This document shows, piece after piece, positions 34,857-42,195 of a DNA stretch of 54,003 nt. Under the pieces are notes generated by a model. The model worked only from the letters and a program-made list of their open reading frames with translations, did not search any database and was not told the origin of the DNA. The stretch is from Rhodocyclaceae bacterium. GTDB lineage: Bacteria > Pseudomonadota > Gammaproteobacteria > Burkholderiales > Rhodocyclaceae. The translations under genes were made by a program, and so were the position numbers. Position 1 is the stretch's first letter, and each line of letters starts with the position of its first letter. The stretch spans positions 1 to 54,003 of the forward strand of contig JAJVIJ010000016.1 of assembly GCA_022072095.1 (NCBI GenBank). Reading direction: 5' to 3'.

Positions 34857-36023
34857 TCACTGTCCGCGCACGGCGGCGACGATTTTTTCGGCGGCGTCCG
34901 CCATGGTGTCGGCGGCGATGATGGGCAGGCCGGAGTCGGCCAGAATGCGTTTGCCCAGGTCTTCGTTGGTCCCCTTCATGCGCACCACCAGCGGCACATG
35001 CAGATGGACTTCCTTGGCGGCCGCGACGACGCCGGTGGCGATGGTGTCGCAACGCATGATGCCGCCGAAGATATTGACCAGAATACCCTTGACCTTGGGG
35101 TTCTTGAGCATGATCTTGAAGGCCTCGGTGACCTTTTCCGTGGTCGCACCGCCACCGACGTCGAGGAAATTGGCCGGCTCGCCGCCATAGAGCTTGATCG
35201 TGTCCATCGTTGCCATGGCCAGGCCGGCGCCATTGACCAGGCAGCCGATATTGCCGTCGAGCGAGATGTACGACAGATCGAACCGCGAGGCCTCGATTTC
35301 GGCGGGGTCCTCCTCGTCGAGGTCGCGCAGCGCGGTGATCTCGGGGTGCCGGAACAGCGCATTCGCGTCGAAGGTCATTTTCGCATCGAGGGCGACGATG
35401 TCGCCCGCGCCGGTCACGATCAGGGGATTGATCTCGACCAGCGAGGCATCCGTTTCCCAGAACGCGCGATAGAGCGCTTGCAGTACAGCGCGTGCCTGCA
35501 TGATCGAGCCTTCGGGCACACCGATCGCGCGCGCGACGGCCTCGGCCTCGGCCTCGGTGAGCCCGGTGGCCGGCTCGACGAAAACCTTGTGGATCTTCTG
35601 CGGCGAGTGGGCCGCCACCTCCTCGATATCCATGCCGCCCTCGGAACTGGCCATCAGGCACACTTTCTGTGTTGCGCGATCGACAACCAGCCCGACATAG
35701 AGCTCCTGGCGGATGTCGGCGCCGTCCTCGATCAACAGGCGACGCACGGTCTGGCCCTCGGGACCGGTCTGGTGGGTCCTGAGCTGCATGCCGAGCACGC
35801 TACCGGCGAGTGAGCGGACTTCATCGATCGAGCGGGCGAGCTTGACGCCGCCACCCTTGCCCCGGCCGCCCGCGTGGATTTGCGCCTTCACGACCCATAC
35901 CGGGCCGGGTAACTGCTGTGCGGCGGCGACCGCCTCGTCGACGGAAAAGCACGGGACGCCGTGCGGCGTCGGCACGCCGTACTGGCGCATCAGCGCCTTG
36001 GCCTGGTATTCATGGATCTTCAT
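34857..36023 (-). CDS. sucC: Succinyl-CoA ligase, beta subunit
   Basis: ATP-grasp subunit that binds nucleotide and succinate. The 388 residues equal E. coli SucC, supporting the start [12 protein letters not shown] at 36023 over an ATG six codons upstream. Seen: [10 protein letters not shown] (nucleotide grip), [28 protein letters not shown] and [18 protein letters not shown]. First gene of a sucC-sucD-terC-ocd run. The sucAB genes are not adjacent in this window. Confidence 0.97.
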   Translation of the reverse strand: MKIHEYQAKALMRQYGVPTPHGVPCFSVDEAVAAAQQLPGPVWVVKAQIHAGGRGKGGGVKLARSIDEVRSLAGSVLGMQLRTHQTGPEGQTVRRLLIEDGADIRQELYVGLVVDRATQKVCLMASSEGGMDIEEVAAHSPQKIHKVFVEPATGLTEAEAEAVARAIGVPEGSIMQARAVLQALYRAFWETDASLVEINPLIVTGAGDIVALDAKMTFDANALFRHPEITALRDLDEEDPAEIEASRFDLSYISLDGNIGCLVNGAGLAMATMDTIKLYGGEPANFLDVGGGATTEKVTEAFKIMLKNPKVKGILVNIFGGIMRCDTIATGVVAAAKEVHLHVPLVVRMKGTNEDLGKRILADSGLPIIAADTMADAAEKIVAAVRGQ

Positions 36024-36071
36024 GCGTGTCCTCGGTTGCAATGCCGCCCGGGGTTGACCCGGGGCGGCGGT

Positions 36072-36683
36072 TCATCGGGCGGCTTTTTTGGCCTCCGACA
36101 GAGACACCACGTCTGGCATCGACAGACGTGGTCGGTCGGGCGACGCTTCGGTCAGCGGCGCCACGGCTTTCATCGTGGCCATGCAACGGCGTGCGAGCTG
36201 CTGGTAGGTGGCCGTGCCGCGACGTTTCCACGCGACCTCCTCGTCGCCGAGCTCGCGCACCACCTTCGCGGGCACACCGGCGATCAGCGTTCGCGCGGGT
36301 GCGACGAAACCCGACTTGACGAAAGACGAGGCGGCGACGATCACCGATTCGCCCAGTTCGGCGGCATCCATGACCACGGCATTCATGCCGACGAGGCCGT
36401 TGCGGCCGACCCGGCAGCCATGCAGAATGGCGCCGTGGCCGATGTGGCCGTTCTCCTCGACGATCGTGTCGGTCCCGGGAAACCCATGCATGACACAGGT
36501 GTCCTGGATGTTCGACCCCCCCTCGACGATCAGCCGTCCGAAATCCCCGCGCAGGCAGGCCGCCGGACCGATGTAGCAGTCTGGGCCTATCCAGACGTCG
36601 CCGATCAGTATCGCACCCGGGTGCACATAGGCGCTCGGCGCGACCACTGGCCGCAAGCCATCGATTTCGTACACAGTCAGCAT
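36072..36683 (-). CDS. Gamma carbonic anhydrase family protein (PaaY/CaiE-like)
   Basis: Left-handed beta-helix protein of 203 residues with hexapeptide repeats and the metal-binding His set of gamma carbonic anhydrases: MHGFPGT near residue 67, then GHIGHGAILHGC with His residues two and seven apart. Close relatives include PaaY, a thioesterase/carbonic anhydrase, and CaiE. The C-terminal extension (about 155-203) and late helix match the PaaY group. No phenylacetate genes are nearby, so the physiological role is open. Confidence 0.87.
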   Translation of the reverse strand: MLTVYEIDGLRPVVAPSAYVHPGAILIGDVWIGPDCYIGPAACLRGDFGRLIVEGGSNIQDTCVMHGFPGTDTIVEENGHIGHGAILHGCRVGRNGLVGMNAVVMDAAELGESVIVAASSFVKSGFVAPARTLIAGVPAKVVRELGDEEVAWKRRGTATYQQLARRCMATMKAVAPLTEASPDRPRLSMPDVVSLSEAKKAAR

Positions 36684-36918
36684 CTCGTCTTCCTGGTGTT
36701 GGGATGGGCAGCAGCGGGTCCGCCGGCAAAACCGGGCGCGAACCGGCGCAGGTGGCTCAAGTACGGTGGCAGACGGCCGAGTTTATCAATGCGCACGAAT
36801 TGCCGCTGCCCGTCGTACAGTTCACGGCTTCTTTCGGCCGGTCGACGCGATCGCGGCGACCGAACGCTAGAATGCGGCCCCGAACAGGCTTGGGCTCAAT
36901 TTTACGGAGGATTGCGGG

Positions 36919-37188
36919 TTGGACCTACACAAGGACGAGGTGGTGTTCCGGGACGTACTGGGCGTATTGGACGACGTGCTCACGCTGGGTGGGCGCGCGC
37001 AACGCTTCGATCGTGCGACGCCGCTTCTGGGCAGTCTGCCCGAACTGGATTCGATGGCGGTCGTCGGTCTGATCACCGGCCTGGAGGAGCGCTTCGGTTT
37101 CATCGTCGAAGACGATGAGATCGATGGCCAGGCCTTCGCCAGCGTCGGCACCCTCACCGATTTCGTCGAGCGCAAACTCGCTGCATGA
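36919..37188 (+). CDS. Acyl carrier protein (exosortase-cluster type)
   Basis: The 89-residue carrier has the phosphopantetheine attachment motif LDSMAVVGLI with Ser45, and acidic helices typical of ACPs. It starts at TTG (36919) eight bases after GGAGG; no ATG fits. A TAGAAT at 36868-36873 could be its -10. The 235 bases before it (36684-36918) hold no other feature I can support. Its stop overlaps the start of the first hydrolase gene, so it is coupled to exosortase-A-type hydrolases. Probably carries a specialised acyl group for surface-polymer or protein modification, not bulk fatty acid synthesis. Confidence 0.9.
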   Translation: MDLHKDEVVFRDVLGVLDDVLTLGGRAQRFDRATPLLGSLPELDSMAVVGLITGLEERFGFIVEDDEIDGQAFASVGTLTDFVERKLAA

Positions 37189-38027
37189 GCTTGGCGGCCA
37201 GCGCGGTCGAGGCACGCCCGTTTTTTCTCACGGTAGGGAGCCACGCGTGCTTTTGCATGCTCTGGCAACCCGCGCAACGCCCTCCCAGCGCAGGCATGGT
37301 GTTCGTGCCGCCCTTCGCCGAGGAAGCCAATCGCAGCCGACGCACGGTCGCACTGTGTGCCCGGGCGCTGGCCGAGAAGGGCTGGGCCGTGCTGGTTCTG
37401 GACCTGCACGGCTGCGGTGACAGCTCAGGGGAACTGGCCGACGCGGACTGGTCGAGCTGGTGCGACGATGTCCGTGCCGCCGAGGACTGGTTGCGCAGCC
37501 ATTGCGGCAGCGCGCCGTGGCTCTGGGGCCTGCGCAGTGGCTGCCTGCTGCTCGCCGAGCACGTTCAGGCGCAACCGGCGCCCGCTCGCGTGATCTTCTG
37601 GCAGCCTGTGCTATCGGGTGACGCCTACCTTGGGCAGTTCCTGCGCCTGAAGGTGGCGGCCCAGGCGCTCGCGACCGCGGCCGAGCCCGGCGTGCGCGCC
37701 GACACCCGGGCCTTGCGTGATCGGCTGGCGGCGGGCGAGACGCTGGAGGTGGCCGGCTACGCGCTCACCGCCGCGCTCACCGATGGCCTCGCCCGGGCAC
37801 GCCTGGAACTGGATCCGGCGCGCATCGAGCGACTCGTCTGGCTGGAGGTCGGACGCACCGAATCGGGCCTGATGCCGGCGAGCCGAAAGTGGCTGGAGGG
37901 CATGCCGGCCGAGCGTACCGTGGCCGAGGTGGTCGAGGGGCCGGCGTGCTGGCAAACGCAGGAGACCACCGAAAGCCACGCCCTGATCGCGGCGACCCTG
38001 TCCCGCCTTGCGGAGGCCGGCTGTTGA
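37185..38027 (+). CDS. Alpha/beta hydrolase, exosortase A system-associated type 2
   Basis: 280-residue hydrolase-fold protein. It has the oxyanion-region VFVPPFAEEANRSRR near residue 40, LDLHGCGDSSGE near residue 73 and a nucleophile-elbow region reading WGLRSGC, which is not a clean GxSxG. This matches the family named hydrolase 2, exosortase A system-associated, found with EPS/PEP-CTERM clusters. The start overlaps the ACP stop by ATGA. The reaction is unknown even in the family. Confidence 0.85.
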   Translation: MSLAASAVEARPFFLTVGSHACFCMLWQPAQRPPSAGMVFVPPFAEEANRSRRTVALCARALAEKGWAVLVLDLHGCGDSSGELADADWSSWCDDVRAAEDWLRSHCGSAPWLWGLRSGCLLLAEHVQAQPAPARVIFWQPVLSGDAYLGQFLRLKVAAQALATAAEPGVRADTRALRDRLAAGETLEVAGYALTAALTDGLARARLELDPARIERLVWLEVGRTESGLMPASRKWLEGMPAERTVAEVVEGPACWQTQETTESHALIAATLSRLAEAGC

Positions 38028-38854
38028 GTGCGGTCGAGACGGCGCACGCGTTCGCATGCGCGGGCGAACGCCTGTTCGGCCTCATCAGCCACCCCGACGA
38101 GCCCGGCCGCTGGGGCGCCGTGATCGTCGTGGGTGGGCCGCAATACCGTGTCGGCAGCCATCGCCAGTTCGTGTTGCTCGCGCGCGCGCTCGCGAGGGAC
38201 GGCATCCCGACCCTGCGCTTCGACTACCGCGGCATGGGCGATGCGACCGGATCCAGACAGCCTTTCACCGATATCGATGCGGACATCCGGGCAGCGATCG
38301 ATACGCTGCACGCGGCCTACCCAAATCTCGACGGGGTCGCGCTCTGGGGGCTGTGCGACGCGGCGTCGGCCCTCTGTTTTTATGCCGCGGCGGATGCGCG
38401 CGTGCGCGGCCTGGCACTCGCCAATCCATGGGTACGCACCGAGCAGGGGCAGTCTCAGGCATATGTGAGCCATTACTATCATCAACGCCTGTTGAGCAAG
38501 TCGTTCTGGACCAAGCTATTTGCCGGCGGCATCAATCCGGTGCGCGCCATCACCGAGTTCTTTCGACATCGAGCGCGCGCACGGACCCGGCGTGACGAGG
38601 GCGCATTGCCCGATCGGATGCGCCAGGGGCTCGAGCGCTACGCCGGGCCCATACTCATCATGCTGTCCGGAGATGATCTGGTGGCGGCCGAATTCAAGGC
38701 CTTGATCGGAACCGATCCAGGCTGGATGACGCTGGCCCGTCGCTGCGAAATCCATGCCGTTCCCGAGGCCACCCACACGTTCTCCTCCAGCGTGTGGCGC
38801 GACGAAGTCGCCCATCAGACCCGTGACTGGATAAGACGCCTGGGTGTGCAATGA
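38024..38854 (+). CDS. Alpha/beta hydrolase, exosortase A system-associated type 1
   Basis: 276-residue alpha/beta-hydrolase-fold protein. Features: VIVVGGPQYRVGSHRQF near residue 35, RFDYRGMGDATG near residue 65, and LWGLCDAASAL, where a Cys sits at the position of the usual nucleophile. A late His in EATHTFSS could complete a catalytic set. It fits hydrolase 1, exosortase A system-associated. The TTG start at 38024 overlaps the preceding stop (TTGA) and has GGAGG seven bases upstream; the frame is open to 37889 but inside the previous gene. Confidence 0.85.
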   Translation: MSAVETAHAFACAGERLFGLISHPDEPGRWGAVIVVGGPQYRVGSHRQFVLLARALARDGIPTLRFDYRGMGDATGSRQPFTDIDADIRAAIDTLHAAYPNLDGVALWGLCDAASALCFYAAADARVRGLALANPWVRTEQGQSQAYVSHYYHQRLLSKSFWTKLFAGGINPVRAITEFFRHRARARTRRDEGALPDRMRQGLERYAGPILIMLSGDDLVAAEFKALIGTDPGWMTLARRCEIHAVPEATHTFSSSVWRDEVAHQTRDWIRRLGVQ

Positions 38855-38883
38855 TCCGGCGCAAGCCGACGAAGGAGACCCCT

Positions 38884-39708
38884 GTGAGCCGCCATCGCAC
38901 CACCCTCATCGCCGTCGCCCTGTCATGGATTGCGGCACCGGCGCTGGCCCAGAGCCTTTGCCCGGACCCGATCACGGACAACCGCCTGCCCGGAGGCCCC
39001 GACTACCGCAAGACCACGCCGGCACAACGCAAGGTCGTCGAGGCCGTGCATTTTCCGCCCCACGTGGAAAATCTGGTCCGGGGTGCCACCGGCTCATTGA
39101 TCGCTGGCGACATCGCCTACACGCTCAACATGTATCCCAATCACCACCGCGCACTGCTGGCCCTGTCCAGGCTGGCCGAGCGCGACAAGACCGTCAGCCC
39201 GCCGGGTGCGCGCTATAGCCTCGGCTGCTGGTTCGAGCGCGCCGAGAAATTCGCGCCCGATGACGGCACCGTGCGCTTGCTGCATGCGCTGCACCTGATC
39301 AAGGAGCGGAAGCTGGACGACGCACGGGCGCAGCTCGCGCTCGCGGTCGAAGACCCGACCCTGACCTCGAGCGGAAACCTGAATTACAACCTCGGGCTCG
39401 CGTATCTGAAGCTGGGTGACTACGACAAGGCGCTGGAGTACGCGCACAAGGCCTACGGCATGGGGTTCCAGCTTCCCGGGCTGAAGAACATGCTGGTCGA
39501 GGCCCGGAAATGGCGCGAACCCATGCCCGCAACACCTGCAACCGAAGAGCCGGCCAGCCCGCAAGTGGGCGATGCCGCGGCCGAGAGCCCGCAGGCGGTG
39601 GACGGGGCAGCTTCGGCGAACGAGCGCGCGCCGGCTGCCGGCTCGTCGCCCGCCGCGGCCAGCGCGCCCGAGATACCTAGCGTCCCTGCTGACGGGCCAG
39701 GAAAATGA
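38884..39708 (+). CDS. Exported TPR-repeat protein
   Basis: 274-residue predicted periplasmic protein of unknown function. A signal peptide of about 20 residues ends at APALAQS. TPR-like helices follow, for example NLNYNLGLAYLKLGDYDKALEYAHKAYGMG around residue 170. The last 70 residues are a low-complexity Ala/Pro/Glu tail. GTG at 38884 has AAGGAG six bases upstream; an ATG at 38851 (overlapping the hydrolase stop) would add 11 residues. Co-directional with the ACP and hydrolases, so perhaps part of that system. Its 3' end overlaps the convergent moxR gene by 32 bases. Confidence 0.8.
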   Translation: MSRHRTTLIAVALSWIAAPALAQSLCPDPITDNRLPGGPDYRKTTPAQRKVVEAVHFPPHVENLVRGATGSLIAGDIAYTLNMYPNHHRALLALSRLAERDKTVSPPGARYSLGCWFERAEKFAPDDGTVRLLHALHLIKERKLDDARAQLALAVEDPTLTSSGNLNYNLGLAYLKLGDYDKALEYAHKAYGMGFQLPGLKNMLVEARKWREPMPATPATEEPASPQVGDAAAESPQAVDGAASANERAPAAGSSPAAASAPEIPSVPADGPGK

Positions 39709-40525
39709 GCCGCTCGAACAGGTGCACGTCCTGTTCGTTTTTCAGCAGCGCGCCGTGCAAGGGCGGGATCGTCTTCTTCTGATCCTGGCTGCGCAGCGCT
39801 TCCGGCGGAATGTCCTCGGCCATCAGCAGTTTCAGCCAGTCCAGCAGCTCGGAGGTCGAGGGCTTCTTCTTCAGTCCCGGGACGTCGCGCAACTCGAAAA
39901 ACACTTCCAGCGCCTCGCGCAGCAGCGTCTTCTTGATGTCCGGAAAGTGCACATCGACGATGCGCTGCATCGTCTCGCGGTCCGGGAACTTGATGTAATG
40001 AAAAAAGCAGCGGCGCAGGAAGGCGTCCGGCAGCTCCTTCTCGTTGTTCGACGTGATGAACACGATCGGCCGGTGTTTGGCGCGCACCAGCGCATGGGTT
40101 TCGTAGCAATAGAACTCCATGCGATCCAGCTCGCGCAGCAGGTCGTTCGGGAATTCGATGTCGGCCTTGTCGATCTCGTCGATCAACACCACGGTGGGCG
40201 TGTCGGCGTCGAACGCCTCCCACAGCGAGCCCTTGACGATGTAGTTGCTGATGTCATGGACGCGGGCATCGCCGAGCTGCGAATCGCGCAGTCGCGAGAC
40301 CGCGTCATACTCGTACAGACCCTGTTGCGCCTTGGTCGTGGACTTGATGTGCCATTGCACGATAGGCAGCCCCAGCGCATTGGCCACCTCTTCCGCGAGC
40401 ATGGTCTTGCCGGTGCCGGGCTCGCCCTTGATCAACAGCGGTCGTTGCAGCGTGATCGATGCGTTCACTGCAAGCATCAGGTCCGGTGTTGCGACGTAAC
40501 CGGCACTACCTTCGAAGCGCTTCAT
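39677..40525 (-). CDS. MoxR-family AAA+ ATPase
   Basis: 282-residue AAA+ ATPase of the type that, with a von Willebrand factor A protein, inserts metal or remodels protein complexes. Seen: Walker A KGEPGTGKTMLAEE near residue 35, a CbbQ/MoxR-like WHIKSTTKAQQGLYEYDAV loop, Walker B VVLIDEIDKAD near residue 115, sensor 1 FITSNNEKELPDAF, and arginine finger LRRCFF. The start MKRFEGSAGYV at 40525 suits the family; the longer frame to 40642 crosses into the divergent glycosylase gene. The expected VWA partner gene is not next to it. Confidence 0.9.
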   Translation of the reverse strand: MKRFEGSAGYVATPDLMLAVNASITLQRPLLIKGEPGTGKTMLAEEVANALGLPIVQWHIKSTTKAQQGLYEYDAVSRLRDSQLGDARVHDISNYIVKGSLWEAFDADTPTVVLIDEIDKADIEFPNDLLRELDRMEFYCYETHALVRAKHRPIVFITSNNEKELPDAFLRRCFFHYIKFPDRETMQRIVDVHFPDIKKTLLREALEVFFELRDVPGLKKKPSTSELLDWLKLLMAEDIPPEALRSQDQKKTIPPLHGALLKNEQDVHLFERLIFLARQQGR

Positions 40526-40599
40526 AAGACTAACTCCGGCCGAATGGGATCGGCGCCGATTATAGCCCGCGCCCCGACCGCCACCCGAGCTCGCATCGG

Positions 40600-41253
40600 A
40601 TGACCGAACCCGACTGGCGTCCGGCCGAAAGCCATCTTGCACAGGATCCGGTCATGGCCGCGTTGATCCATGCGTTCGGTCCCTGTGCGCTGCGCCCCGA
40701 ACCACGCCGCACTCCATTCGAGGCGCTGGTCCGCGCGATCGCCCACCAGCAGCTGTCCGGAGCCGCGGCCGCGACCATACTCCGACGCTTTCTGGCGCTG
40801 TTCCCCGCCGGCCGCTTTCCGCTGCCCGCCGAAGTCTTGGCGCTGGCACCCGAAGCGCTGCGCGCAGCCGGGTTCTCCAATGGAAAAGTGCTCGCCCTGC
40901 GCGACCTTGCGGAAAAGACCTTGAGCGGCATCGTGCCGACACCGGCGGCGATCGGAAGGCTCGGCGACGAGGCACTGATCGAACGTCTGGTCGCCGTGCG
41001 CGGCGTCGGGCGCTGGACCGCAGAAATGCTGCTGATGTTCACGCTGGGGCGCCCGGACATCCTCGCTGCCGACGATTTCGGGCTGCGGAGCGGCTACCGC
41101 TACGCCTACCGGGTTGCGCAGCTACCCCGCGCCGCCGAGCTGCGCGCCCACGGTGAAGGCTGGCGCCCCTACCGCAGTGTCGCCTGCTGGTACCTCTGGC
41201 GAGCCCACGAGCACCGCGGCATCCCGGGCGCCGGTCACGCCAGTTCGCGCTGA
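40600..41253 (+). CDS. DNA-3-methyladenine glycosylase II (AlkA-like)
   Basis: Base-excision glycosylase for alkylated bases. The 217-residue HhH-GPD protein has IAHQQLSGAAAATILRRF (helix alphaD), the helix-hairpin-helix VRGVGRWTAEMLLMFTLGRPDILAADDFGLR at about residues 128-158 with catalytic Asp in AADD, and SVACWYLWRA at the end. It lacks the extra N-terminal domain of E. coli AlkA, like many short AlkA homologues. Divergent from moxR by about 75 bases. Its 3' end marks the boundary of the scar region. Confidence 0.92.
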   Translation: MTEPDWRPAESHLAQDPVMAALIHAFGPCALRPEPRRTPFEALVRAIAHQQLSGAAAATILRRFLALFPAGRFPLPAEVLALAPEALRAAGFSNGKVLALRDLAEKTLSGIVPTPAAIGRLGDEALIERLVAVRGVGRWTAEMLLMFTLGRPDILAADDFGLRSGYRYAYRVAQLPRAAELRAHGEGWRPYRSVACWYLWRAHEHRGIPGAGHASSR

Positions 41254-41387
41254 GCCGTGGCACGCGCTCGTGGCTGGGCGCAGAATGCCGGACCAGCGCC
41301 CATCGGAAGGCGCAAAAGCCTGGCCGAGCCGGCCACGAAGACTTCGAATCGGCTCATCGGCCAGCAACATCGAGGGATCGCGACAAA

Positions 41388-41479
41388 GTGGATGAAAGGT
41401 ACTTTCACTACTGGGGCAAGGCCGACCCCGGCTACCCCGGCGAGCCCAAGTGGCACCCGCTGGTTTATCACTGTATGGA
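41388..41479 (+). pseudogene. Truncated 5' end of type I-E cas3
   Basis: From GTG at 41388 (GAGGGATCG about 12 bases upstream) the frame reads VDERYFHYWGKADPGYPG, EPKWHPLVYHCM. This is the start of type I-E Cas3 HD nuclease-helicases (E. coli has HYWGKS ... LLIYHCLDVAA). The expected next residues (DVAAVG) are missing: after ATGGA the sequence becomes a CRISPR repeat, and the frame stops at 41502-41504 inside it. About 29-30 of roughly 850-900 codons remain. No other cas gene is in the window. Confidence 0.75.
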
Positions 41480-41508
41480 GCGTTCCCCGCACCCGCGGGG
41501 ATGAACCT
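41480..41508. CRISPR. Isolated type I-E CRISPR repeat (copy 1)
   Basis: 29 bases beginning GCGTTCCCCGCACCCGCGGG and ending GATGAACCT, with the GTTCCCCGC/GCGGGGAT stem typical of I-E repeats. It differs from copy 2 (41816-41844) only in the last base. It starts directly at the end of the cas3 fragment, and no further repeat follows at the 61-base interval expected of an array. Confidence 0.85.
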
Positions 41509-41534
41509 GTTCTGGCGCCGCCAGGCGGTGCGGC

Positions 41535-41726
41535 TCAACCGGGCCGGCGGTTCCTGAACGGGGCAAGCAGCATATCGGCGACTCCCACGACCAAGCCGAA
41601 GAACACTGTCAGTACCAGCAGGAAGACGCCGCCGGCCAGCCACCCGTCGGCGTCAATCACTTGCTCAGTGGCATATAGCACCATCAGCAGCGCGGCCCAG
41701 ACGAAGAATGATTTCAACAGGTTCAT
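41535..41726 (-). CDS. Small two-helix membrane protein
   Basis: 63 residues, MNLLKSFFVWAALLMVLYATEQ then a short polar turn, a second hydrophobic segment (about 28-57) and a basic tail (RNRRPG). Two transmembrane helices are predicted by eye. Not recognised; holin-like or phage membrane proteins have this shape. It lies between the two CRISPR repeats, with its stop 27 bases from copy 1. No clear ribosome-binding site, so expression is uncertain. Confidence 0.45.
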   Translation of the reverse strand: MNLLKSFFVWAALLMVLYATEQVIDADGWLAGGVFLLVLTVFFGLVVGVADMLLAPFRNRRPG

Positions 41727-41740
41727 AAGATCAGCATCGC

Positions 41741-41878
41741 ATGTCCACTTCGATGATGGCGTTGGGCGTTACCGTCAAGCTGTTCGACCAGATGTCGGGC
41801 GGCATGGGGCGCATCGCGTTCCCCGCACCCGCGGGGATGAACCGCACGGCACTGGCGGCATCGACTACCGCTCCGTGA
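41741..41878 (+). pseudogene. Short coding fragment fused into a CRISPR repeat (phage-like?)
   Basis: ATG at 41741 opens a 45-codon frame: MSTSMMALGVTVKLFDQMSG, GMGRI, and then 20 residues that are only the translated CRISPR repeat and following bases. The first 25 residues resemble the N-terminus of phage tail tape-measure proteins (short strand, then LxD-x-x-SGxxxR), but this is weak. Like the cas3 fragment it is cut exactly where a repeat begins. Confidence 0.35.
41816..41844. CRISPR. Isolated type I-E CRISPR repeat (copy 2)
   Basis: 29 bases, identical to copy 1 except G at the last position, 336 bases downstream (start to start). That distance is not a multiple of a 61-base repeat-spacer unit. 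It lies in the same orientation as copy 1. Confidence 0.85.
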
Positions 41879-41986
41879 TGGCGCTGCCATGGACGCGCGC
41901 GCGATCTGATGCAGGCCGTCACCCGACGGGTGGCGCAGGCGGACGAGAAGGGCTGGAAAAAGTGGGTGGAGGCTATCGGCCGGTGA
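41845..41986 (+). pseudogene. Frameshifted phage-like coding scrap
   Basis: After copy 2 one frame reads GTGGIDYRSVMALPWTRA. A one-base shift then gives DLMQAVTRRVAQADEKGWKK and WVEAIGR before a stop at 41984-41986. Together they look like one short decayed gene, perhaps a phage tail-assembly protein, but no family is certain. Confidence 0.3.
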
Positions 41987-41995
41987 GCAAGACGA

Positions 41996-42172
41996 TCAGT
42001 CATGGCGCTTGGCCGACCTCAATCCCTGCACCAGTCCGGCAACGACCGAGGCGCAGAGCATGGCCAGCATGAACCAGCCCCACCAGTGCCCGATGCTCAA
42101 CGCGAACAGCGCGGCCACCGCGCCGCCCATGATAACCAGATATCGCAGAAACTGAGCGAGCACGCTGAACAT
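41996..42172 (-). CDS. 58-residue membrane protein
   Basis: ATG at 42172 is preceded by GAGGTTTGTTGCC, a plausible ribosome-binding site. The product, MFSVLAQFLRYLVIMGGAVA through WWGWFMLAMLCASVVAGLVQ to a basic end (RSAKRHD), has two hydrophobic helices and the shape of a holin-like or small inner-membrane protein. Its start is only 23 bases from the left end of the dead IS701 element, so its promoter may have been displaced. Family not recognised. Confidence 0.5.
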   Translation of the reverse strand: MFSVLAQFLRYLVIMGGAVAALFALSIGHWWGWFMLAMLCASVVAGLVQGLRSAKRHD

Positions 42173-42195
42173 GGCAACAAACCTCGATGTCGCGT

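Noticed and set aside
41480-41844. Reading the two I-E repeats as a functional CRISPR array
   Set aside because: Spacing is 336 bases with genes in between, no regular spacers, and no cas operon; they are orphan repeats.
41257-42072. A 271-codon plus-strand frame across the CRISPR scar
   Set aside because: It translates both CRISPR repeats as VPRTRGDEP and joins unrelated pieces; the other frames carry the recognisable cas3 and membrane-protein sequences.
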